From positions 1 through 36,631 of IMG/VR virus record IMGVR_UViG_3300032282_005243: 36,631 nucleotides of DNA; one strand, given 5' to 3'. Made by a program: the position numbers and the translations under genes. Below are positions 31,122 to 36,631 of the stretch, piece after piece. Position 1 is the first letter of the stretch; each line of letters opens with the position of its first letter. The notes under the pieces are model-generated. The model did no database searches. It saw only the letters and a list, made by a program, of their open reading frames with translations, and was not told the origin of the DNA. The stretch comes from a virus.

Positions 31122-32237
31122 ATGCCTGCACCGGTTATTCAGTTTAAAAGAGGATTATTTGCAAATCTTCCTGGGTTGCAAGCGGGTGAACCGGGATTTA
31201 CAACTGATAGTTATGATTTATATGTTGGTTTAACATCTTCAACTGGAACCAACAAATTTGTAGGATCTCATAGATATTGGACTCAAGGTACTTCTACAAA
31301 GGGTAGTGGTGTAAACCTTGTAGAAGCAACTAATAATGGTTCAAGTTTTATAACTCTTGCATCTCCAGCATCTCTTGCAGGAATTGTAACTTATTACTTT
31401 CCTTCAAGTCAAGGTAATGCAAGTTCTGTACTCACAAATGATGGTAATGGTAATTTAACGTGGGCTAGTGGATCTGCAAGTCCAACTTTTAGTGGTATTG
31501 CATCATTTACAGATACTACAGATAATACTTTAGGAAATCCTGATACTGGTTCAGTTCAAATTGATGGTGGTCTTGGAGTCAATAAAAATGTAACAATTGG
31601 TCAAAATTTAAATGTACAAGGATATTCCGAATTCGTTGGTGTTGTAACTTTTCGTGGTGGAACAATTGGACTTGGAGATACAGAAGGAGATAACGTTGTA
31701 GTTGGTGGAGAATTTGCATCTAATTTAATTCCAACAACTGATGATGCATATGAACTTGGAAATAGTTCCAAGAGATGGAAAAATTCGGTATTTTCTGGAA
31801 TTGTTACTACTGGAACTATAAGCGCAACTACGGGAAATATTTCTGGTAATCTTACTGTTAGTGGAGATCTTTTTGTAAATGGTTCGACAACTCAGGTAAA
31901 TACTCAAACATTAACTGTTGAGGATTCTTTAATTGAAGTTGGTCTTGTAAATGGTTCTGCACCTTCAACAGATCTTGATATTGATCTTGGATTACTTTTA
32001 AATTATTTTGATGGAACTGCTAAAAAGGCTGCAGTTTATTGGGATGATAGCGCATCCAGAATTGTCCTTGCGTCCCAAGTTTCCGAGTCTTCTGGAGTAT
32101 TGACTGCCTCTGGATATGCAGGACTGGAAATTGGATCACTTTATGTCAATGATTGTGCAGGTCAAACTCAGGTTATTTCTTGCACAGGATCAACAAGAAA
32201 TCTGATCAATATAACTATCGATGGAGGTTCATTCTGA
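31122..32237 (+). CDS. Tail fibre-like structural protein (371 aa)
   Basis: The N-terminus FKRGLFANLPGLQAGEPGFT followed by TDSYDLYVG is the short module seen at the start of many phage fibres ('KRG....LP.L..GE.GF.TD...LYVG', as in Mtd-type N-termini). It is followed by DDAYELGNSSKRWKNSVFSG, the 'LG...(K/R)W...' element typical of fibre shafts. Then come repetitive strands (ISGNLTVSGDLFVNGSTTQV) and a C-terminal domain with two cysteines (NDCAGQTQVISCTG). Glycine/threonine/serine-rich, it probably forms a trimeric beta-helical shaft. The C-terminal domain may bind a receptor or the next fibre segment. No tail chaperone domain is seen. Confidence 0.72.
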   Translation: MPAPVIQFKRGLFANLPGLQAGEPGFTTDSYDLYVGLTSSTGTNKFVGSHRYWTQGTSTKGSGVNLVEATNNGSSFITLASPASLAGIVTYYFPSSQGNASSVLTNDGNGNLTWASGSASPTFSGIASFTDTTDNTLGNPDTGSVQIDGGLGVNKNVTIGQNLNVQGYSEFVGVVTFRGGTIGLGDTEGDNVVVGGEFASNLIPTTDDAYELGNSSKRWKNSVFSGIVTTGTISATTGNISGNLTVSGDLFVNGSTTQVNTQTLTVEDSLIEVGLVNGSAPSTDLDIDLGLLLNYFDGTAKKAAVYWDDSASRIVLASQVSESSGVLTASGYAGLEIGSLYVNDCAGQTQVISCTGSTRNLINITIDGGSF

Positions 32238-32246
32238 TTTTAAATT

Positions 32247-32432
32247 ATGGCATCTGAAAATGACTTGAAGTATCTTTTGAATACTTATCAAAAAAAGGCA
32301 ATGGATTTATTTACACAACTTGTTGTTGCAGAAACTAAACTGGAACAAGCACTCACAAAAATTGTTGAGTTGCAAGAAAAACTAAAAAAATATGAACTAA
32401 AAACTGATAACAACTCAGAAGAGTCTTATTGA
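32247..32432 (+). CDS. Small coiled-coil protein (61 aa)
   Basis: Almost entirely one amphipathic helix: LKYLLNTYQKKAMDLFTQLV, then AETKLEQALTKIVELQEKLK, with leucine/isoleucine at heptad positions. It is located nine bases after one fibre gene and before the next. Such short coiled coils next to fibre genes often act as assembly factors or oligomerisation tags, but this is inference. No specific family is recognised. Confidence 0.65.
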   Translation: MASENDLKYLLNTYQKKAMDLFTQLVVAETKLEQALTKIVELQEKLKKYELKTDNNSEESY

Positions 32433-32439
32433 ATCTTTT

Positions 32440-32447
32440 TATAAATA
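32440..32447 (+). promoter_or_regulatory. Exact T4-type late promoter TATAAATA
   Basis: TATAAATA is the full T4 late consensus, the best match in the window. It lies eight bases after the coiled-coil gene stop and 70 bases before the fibre gene at 32518, leaving a leader with two palindromes. Confidence 0.65.
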
Positions 32448-32466
32448 TTTTTAATGCTGATTAATG

Positions 32467-32497
32467 CCCAATATATATTGGGTTTACGGTATATACC
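32467..32497 (+). repeat. Two adjacent perfect palindromes in a fibre-gene leader
   Basis: CCCAATATATATTGGG (32467-32482) is a perfect 16-base palindrome, followed five bases later by GGTATATACC (32488-32497), a perfect ten-base palindrome. The first is followed by only three T residues, so it is a weak terminator candidate. Both lie downstream of the late promoter and upstream of the fibre start, so they could also be protein-binding sites or leader hairpins. Confidence 0.6.
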
Positions 32498-32517
32498 AAC
32501 AATGTTAAATTGATCTG

Positions 32518-33657
32518 ATGGCAAATCCAAATATTAAAATTAAACGGTCTGCTGTCCCCGGCAAAAGACCAACAGTAGACCAATTGCCCTTAGGCGAACT
32601 TGGACTAAACACTTATGATGGGCAATTATTTGCCCAGATTGATACTGGTGGTGTTGGAATCGCTACTACTGTAGCTACGCTTACTCCTTGGAAGGAGTCC
32701 TATGGCAGTAATTCGATTTCATATGATGGCAATGTATCTGTTGGATCCAATCTTACTGTTCAAAATGCTGTTCTTAATGGAACATTAAGTGTTGGATCTA
32801 CAACTGGTCAGAGTGGTCAATATTTGCAGTCTACTGGAGTTGGAGTTACTTGGGCATCTTTCCCAACTTTAAGAACAACAAATACTTTTTCTGCAACAAG
32901 TGGTCAAACTTCATTTAATGTTAATTATAATGTTGGATTTATTGATGTCTATATAAATGGAGTTAGATTAACTGATTCAGATTATACGGCTTCAAATGGA
33001 ACTTCTGTTGTTCTCAATGAATCTTGTTATGGTGGAGAAGTAGTAGATATTATCGCATACAATACTACGAGTACTAGTGGATCTGGATCTAGAAGTGGAA
33101 TTAGTACGGAATATCAGACATTAAATGATGTATTGGGGCTTGGAAATACTTCAACTCGTGGAATGAGTGTTGGAGTTATTACTGCAACTTCCTATAATGG
33201 TTCTGGTGCTACTTTATCTGGTATTGTAACTAATATTACTGCAGGTTATGGAATTTCAGTAAATCAGAGCAGTGGTAACGTAACGATCACTGCTGTTGGT
33301 TCAAGTGAAGGTAGTTGGACTGTATCTGCTGGTTCTGGCACTTATAGTTTTACTGTACCAACAAATGCAAATTATGTAATGTGGATGAGGGGTAACATAC
33401 CAAATGGCATTTGTGTTTGGAATGCTACTGTTTCTATTTCAAATCCAAATGTTCCAGTAATAGGCAATCAATATGGTTGGTATTATACTGCTGGAAATCA
33501 ATTGGTATTAACAGCAATACCAAATCAAATAATTGGCACATCTGGATCTATAATTACATCTAGTCCCGCTGTCAGCAATACTAATACCTTTTCGTTTGGT
33601 ATTACTAATAATAGCGGTACAAATCAAACTGTGGTTTATGGATACAAAACAATTTAA
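32518..33657 (+). CDS. Tail fibre-like structural protein (379 aa)
   Basis: N-terminus NPNIKIKRSAVPGKRPTVDQ, LPLGELGLNTYDGQLFAQID is the family-typical fibre module ('IKRS...GK.P....LPLGELG.NTYDG.LF'). The middle carries strand/turn repeats, a FIDVYINGVRLTDSDYTASN element (around residues 140-160, a 'VYLNGVRL..' motif common in phage fibres) and SSGNVTITAVGSSEGSWTVS. The C-terminal domain (YVMWMRGNIPNGICVWNATV, YGWYYTAGNQLVLTAIPNQI, NQTVVYGYKTI) is aromatic-rich and ends like the receptor-binding tips of cyanophage fibres. It would form a trimer on the tail or baseplate. A late promoter and two palindromes precede it; a hairpin with T tract follows. Confidence 0.75.
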   Translation: MANPNIKIKRSAVPGKRPTVDQLPLGELGLNTYDGQLFAQIDTGGVGIATTVATLTPWKESYGSNSISYDGNVSVGSNLTVQNAVLNGTLSVGSTTGQSGQYLQSTGVGVTWASFPTLRTTNTFSATSGQTSFNVNYNVGFIDVYINGVRLTDSDYTASNGTSVVLNESCYGGEVVDIIAYNTTSTSGSGSRSGISTEYQTLNDVLGLGNTSTRGMSVGVITATSYNGSGATLSGIVTNITAGYGISVNQSSGNVTITAVGSSEGSWTVSAGSGTYSFTVPTNANYVMWMRGNIPNGICVWNATVSISNPNVPVIGNQYGWYYTAGNQLVLTAIPNQIIGTSGSIITSSPAVSNTNTFSFGITNNSGTNQTVVYGYKTI

Positions 33658-33675
33658 TCATTTGAGGTATTATTT

Positions 33676-33682
33676 CTAAATA
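33676..33682 (+). promoter_or_regulatory. Late-type CTAAATA just before a hairpin
   Basis: CTAAATAATTG lies 19 bases after the fibre stop and 84 bases before the next gene. A transcript from here would start near the hairpin at 33690, so its relation to the terminator is unusual. Confidence 0.35.
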
Positions 33683-33689
33683 ATTGCAT

Positions 33690-33736
33690 AGCCTAGTGTC
33701 TTCAGACATGAGGATGGCTTTTTTAGATCTAAAAAA
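33690..33736 (+). terminator. Hairpin with T6 tract, then an 18-base palindrome
   Basis: AGCC (33690-33693) pairs with GGCT (33716-33719). Alternatively CCTAGTGTC pairs with GACATGAGG around TTCA, with one mismatch and one G-T pair. T6 follows at 33719-33724, giving a rho-independent-type terminator. The T tract then forms half of TTTTTTAGATCTAAAAAA (33719-33736), a perfect palindrome, followed by a run of seven C. It could also act in the opposite direction. Confidence 0.6.
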
Positions 33737-33765
33737 CCCCCCCATCCCTTTCTAAGTAGGAGAAA

Positions 33766-36631
33766 ATGGCATTTAATAGAGAACTCTCGCAATTTGCGTC
33801 GTTCTTGGAGCTGGACGCAAGTGCAAGATATATTGGAATTACTTCCAACTCAGCTTCAACAAAAGTCGGTATTGGTACAGCACTTCCAGATTCAAAGTTC
33901 GTAGTTGTTGGTGATGCCAGAATTACTGGTATCGTTACCGCTGCTAATTTTAAAGTATCTGGAGAGGGAAGATTTGAAGGTCCTTTAACTGGTAATGTAA
34001 CTGGTAACTTAACTGGTGAAGTTAATGCACCTTCGTTTGATACAAACGCTTCTGGTGTTGTAGTCACAGGTGTTGCTACCGCTACTTCATTCTCTGGTCC
34101 TCTGACTGGTAATGTAACTGGTAACTTAACTGGTGAAGTTAATGCACCTTCGTTTGATACAAACGCTTCTGGTGTTGTAGTCACAGGTGTTGCTACCGCT
34201 ACTTCATTCTCTGGAAACTTAACTGGTAATGTAACAGGTAATGCTGATACAGCAACTGCTTTACAGACCGCTAGAACTTTCCAAATCACTGGCGATGTAG
34301 CTTCTGCTGCAGTTTCCTTTGATGGTACTGGAAATGTTTCAATTGCTGCTACAATCCAACCAAACTCTGTTGCACTTGGGTCTGATACCACAGGTAACTA
34401 TGTTGCTACTGTTGCTGATGCTGGTTCATCTGATATTGTAGTCAACAACTCTGGTACAGAAACTGCTGCTGTCACTATTGGTCTTACAACCACAGGTGTT
34501 GTTGCAGGTTCTTATGGTTCAACAACTGCAATTCCAACAATTACTGTTGACTCAAGAGGTCGTGTAACTTCTGTTGGTACAGCATCAGTTGGAACCGCAC
34601 TGACTGTTGCTGGTAACTCTGGTTCTGAGAACATTAACCTTTTAACGGAAACTCTGTCAGTTGTTGGTGCTGCAGGTAGTGTCTCTACATCAGCTGCATC
34701 AAATACAATTACGGTTGACCTGGTAAACACTGCAGTTACACCAGGATCTTATGGTTCTTCAACTCAGATCCCAACATTTACTGTTGACGCAAAAGGTCGC
34801 TTAACTGCCGCTGGTACAGCTTCGGTTGGCACTGCTTTAACAGTTGCTGGAGATTCTGGTTCTGAGAACATCGATCTTTTATCAGAAACTCTGACAATTT
34901 CTGGTGGAACAAACCTGACTTCATCTGCAGCTGCAAATGGAGTTACAATTAACCTTGATCCTTCGATTGATCTCACCAGTGTCAAGGCATCTGGAATTAT
35001 TACCGCTGCTCAGTTTGTAACTGGAGCATCTGGACAAGCAATCGGAATCAACTCAAGCACAATTTCTGGTCCTGCGGTTATTACAATTGACCCTGCTGGT
35101 GTTGGTGACAATACTGGTGCTGTACGAATCAAGGGTGATCTATTTGTCGATGGCGTTCAAACTGTTATCAATTCGACAACAATTGAACTTGCTGACTTTA
35201 TTGTAGGTATTGCTTCTACAGCAACAACCGATGCACTTGCCGATGGAGCAGGTATCAAGATTGGTCCAGACAATACTTTAACTTATGATAATGCGAATAC
35301 AGCTCTGAAGTCAAGTGAGAATTTCAATCTTGCTTCTGGTAAATCATACAAGATTAATGGAACTGATGTTCTGAGTGCAACTTCACTTTCTATTACTAAT
35401 GTTAATGCTTCTGGTGTTGTAACTGCTACGAGTGGTTTCTCCGGAAACTTAACTGGTAATGTTACTGGTAATGTAACAGGTAACTTAACTGGTGAAGTTA
35501 ACGCTGCTGCATTCGATACTAATGCTTCTGGTGTTGTAGTCACAGGTGTAGCTACCGCTACTTCATTCTCTGGTCCTCTGACTGGAAATGTAACTGGTAA
35601 TGTAACAGGTAATTTAACTGGTGAAGTTAACGCTGCTGCATTTGATACAAACGCTTCTGGTGTTGTAGTCACAGGTGTTACTACTTCAACAAGTTTCAGT
35701 GGTCCTTTAACAGGAAACGTAACCGGTAACTTAACTGGTGAAGTCAACGCTGCTGCATTTGATACTAATGCTTCTGGTGTAGTTGTAACTGGTGTTGCTA
35801 CTGCTACTTCATTCTCTGGTCCATTAACTGGTAACGTTACAGGTAACGTAACTGGCAACTCTTCTACAGCATCTGCTCTGCAGACCGCTAGAACGATTGC
35901 TATTACTGGAGATGTAGCTGGTTCTGTATCATTTGACGGTTCATCCAATGTTTCGATTGCGGCTACAATCCAACCAAATAGCGTTGCTCTTGGTGGAGAT
36001 ACAACTGGTAACTACGTTGCTACTGTTGCTGATGCTGGATCATCTGATATTGTTGTTTCGGGTTCTGGTTCAGAAACCGCCGCTGTTACCCTTGGATTAT
36101 CAACAACTGGAGTTGCTGCTGGTTCTTATGGTTCGTCCAGTGTAATCCCAACATTTACTGTTGATTCAAGAGGTCGTTTAACTGCTGCTGGAACTGCATC
36201 TGTAGGTACTGCACTTACCGTTGCTGGCGATTCTGGGTCCGAGAATATTAATTTACTCACAGAAACTCTGACAGTTGCTGGTGGTACAAACTTAACTTCT
36301 TCAGCTGCTTCAAACACAGTTACAATTAATCTCGACAATAACATTTCATTAACAAGTGTTGTTGCTTCTGGTGTTGTAACTGCTACTAGTGGTTTCTCTG
36401 GAAACGTAACTGGTAACGTAACTGGTAACGTAACTGGTAATGTAACTGGAAACTTAACTGGTAATGTAACTGGAACTGCAACAAATGCAGATAATATTAA
36501 TATTACAACAAAGACTTCTGAAGATTCTGTATTCTACGTTCCATTTGAATCTGGAATTGGCCATACATCACTTCATATTGATACGGCTTTATACTATAAT
36601 CCAGGTCAAAATTTACTGACTGCAGAAAATA
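33766..36631 (+). CDS. Repetitive tail fibre protein, C-terminus outside window
   Basis: Open from ATG 33766 (AGGAG at 33758-33762) to the window end, 955 codons visible. It starts MAFNRELSQFASFLELDASA, a fibre opening, then SASTKVGIGTALPDSKFVVV. The shaft consists of repeats of two sorts. One is a 39-residue unit containing GNLTGEVNAxxFDTNASGVV followed by VTGVATATSFSGPLTGNVT, two copies early and about three later. The other is a larger module (LQTAR...SFDG..NVSIAATIQPNS ... GSYGS...IPTxTVDSRGR ... LTVAGDSGSENI), repeated 539 codons apart. A GDLFVDGVQTVINSTTIELA block lies between. Low-complexity GNVT runs join the modules. It likely forms an elongated trimeric beta-structured fibre whose length is set by repeat number. 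Receptor-binding end and any intramolecular chaperone would be downstream. Confidence 0.78.
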   Translation, partial: MAFNRELSQFASFLELDASARYIGITSNSASTKVGIGTALPDSKFVVVGDARITGIVTAANFKVSGEGRFEGPLTGNVTGNLTGEVNAPSFDTNASGVVVTGVATATSFSGPLTGNVTGNLTGEVNAPSFDTNASGVVVTGVATATSFSGNLTGNVTGNADTATALQTARTFQITGDVASAAVSFDGTGNVSIAATIQPNSVALGSDTTGNYVATVADAGSSDIVVNNSGTETAAVTIGLTTTGVVAGSYGSTTAIPTITVDSRGRVTSVGTASVGTALTVAGNSGSENINLLTETLSVVGAAGSVSTSAASNTITVDLVNTAVTPGSYGSSTQIPTFTVDAKGRLTAAGTASVGTALTVAGDSGSENIDLLSETLTISGGTNLTSSAAANGVTINLDPSIDLTSVKASGIITAAQFVTGASGQAIGINSSTISGPAVITIDPAGVGDNTGAVRIKGDLFVDGVQTVINSTTIELADFIVGIASTATTDALADGAGIKIGPDNTLTYDNANTALKSSENFNLASGKSYKINGTDVLSATSLSITNVNASGVVTATSGFSGNLTGNVTGNVTGNLTGEVNAAAFDTNASGVVVTGVATATSFSGPLTGNVTGNVTGNLTGEVNAAAFDTNASGVVVTGVTTSTSFSGPLTGNVTGNLTGEVNAAAFDTNASGVVVTGVATATSFSGPLTGNVTGNVTGNSSTASALQTARTIAITGDVAGSVSFDGSSNVSIAATIQPNSVALGGDTTGNYVATVADAGSSDIVVSGSGSETAAVTLGLSTTGVAAGSYGSSSVIPTFTVDSRGRLTAAGTASVGTALTVAGDSGSENINLLTETLTVAGGTNLTSSAASNTVTINLDNNISLTSVVASGVVTATSGFSGNVTGNVTGNVTGNVTGNLTGNVTGTATNADNINITTKTSEDSVFYVPFESGIGHTSLHIDTALYYNPGQNLLTAEN
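33979..34215 (+). repeat. 117-bp tandem repeat in the fibre gene, two copies
   Basis: 33988-34097 and 34105-34214 are identical over 110 bases; the period is 117 bases (39 codons). The unit encodes GNVTGNLTGEVNAPSFDTNA followed by SGVVVTGVATATSFSG. Identity at DNA level, including third codon positions, indicates recent duplication or gene conversion. Confidence 0.85.
34249..36360 (+). repeat. Large duplicated fibre module, offset 1,617 bp
   Basis: The sequence beginning at 34249 (TATALQTAR...) recurs at 35866 (TASALQTAR...) and stays recognisable to about 36360, offset 1,617 bases or 539 codons. A sub-unit GSYGS...IPTxTVD(S/A)(R/K)GR...VAG(N/D)SGSENI occurs three times, at 34507, 34744 and 36121. 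Codons differ more than in the 117-base repeats, so this duplication is older. Confidence 0.75.
35443..35859 (+). repeat. Second array of the same fibre unit, about three copies
   Basis: The GEVNAAAFDTNASGVV core occurs at 35491, 35620 and 35737, spaced 129 and then 117 bases. The 12-base difference equals one extra GNVT unit. The copies are diverged from the 33979 array (PSF replaced by AAF) but resemble each other. Confidence 0.8.
36400..36471 (+). repeat. 12-bp tandem repeat, six units
   Basis: Six consecutive 12-base units of the form GG(T/A)AA(C/T)(G/T)TAACT encode (GNVT)4-GNLT-GNVT. Shorter runs of the same unit occur elsewhere in this gene. Unit number is prone to slippage, so fibre length may vary between isolates. 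Confidence 0.85.

Noticed and set aside
33729-34391. 220-codon open frame on the minus strand
   Set aside because: It is the antisense of the repetitive fibre gene; the Pro/Val/Thr-rich translation is a mirror of the GNVT-type repeats, and no ribosome site or promoter serves it.
35283-35948. 221-codon open frame on the minus strand
   Set aside because: Same origin as above: antisense of the fibre repeats, made of complementary low-complexity sequence.
33979-36471. CRISPR-like direct repeats
   Set aside because: The repeats are in-frame coding units without unique spacers of constant length.

Overview
This window is a piece of a large tailed-phage genome, almost certainly a T4-like marine cyanophage (contractile tail, Synechococcus/Prochlorococcus type). 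The evidence is the gene order gp25, gp6, gp7-like, gp8, a giant DUF4815-type protein, gp13, gp14, gp15, gp16. This follows the T4 baseplate-neck-terminase order, with the much enlarged virion proteins and small conserved hypothetical genes usual in cyanophages. Essentially every convincing gene is on the + strand, and genes abut or overlap by a few bases. Family calls rest on remembered family sequences and motifs, because no search could be run.

Layout. (1) 1-3,800: visibly more GC-rich at its left end, with about a dozen small accessory genes: a HicA-like small protein, a short membrane peptide, conserved cyanophage micro-proteins, a probable 2-oxoglutarate/Fe(II) oxygenase and a GT-A type glycosyltransferase. 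Three near-perfect sigma-70 promoters (TTGACA, 17 bp, TATAAT-like) lie at 665, 1064 and 2203, two of them inside the 3' end of the preceding gene. (2) 3,818-26,262: the baseplate block gp25-gp6-gp7-like-gp8-DUF4815. The gp7-like ORF is 3,689 codons and the DUF4815 ORF 2,492 codons; together they take up about half of the window. (3) 26,265-30,361: two small coiled-coil or helical proteins, then neck proteins gp13 and gp14, tail terminator gp15 and small terminase gp16. (4) 30,375-36,631: a fibre/decoration block of beta-rich structural proteins, ending in a highly repetitive fibre gene that runs off the window.

How it works together. The baseplate proteins form the wedge that carries fibres and triggers sheath contraction. 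gp15 closes the tail, gp13/gp14 join it to the head, and gp16 helps packaging; gp17 is not seen here. Promoter architecture fits a two-stage programme: host-like sigma-70 promoters in the left accessory region, and T4-late-like (T)ATAAATA / CTAAATA elements before several virion genes, often overlapping the upstream stop codon.

Most notable: two short beta-type modules are reused across several unrelated virion proteins. One is a GxGY repeat (in gp7-like, gp8, DUF4815, gp14). The other is an 'IDNEI..Y...RG' module (in gp7-like, DUF4815, gp15). They sit as insertions or extensions between regions that still match T4. In particular, the gp7 C-terminal region appears split by about 1,800 residues. 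A 64-residue protein before gp13 has NblA-like spacing and deserves testing.
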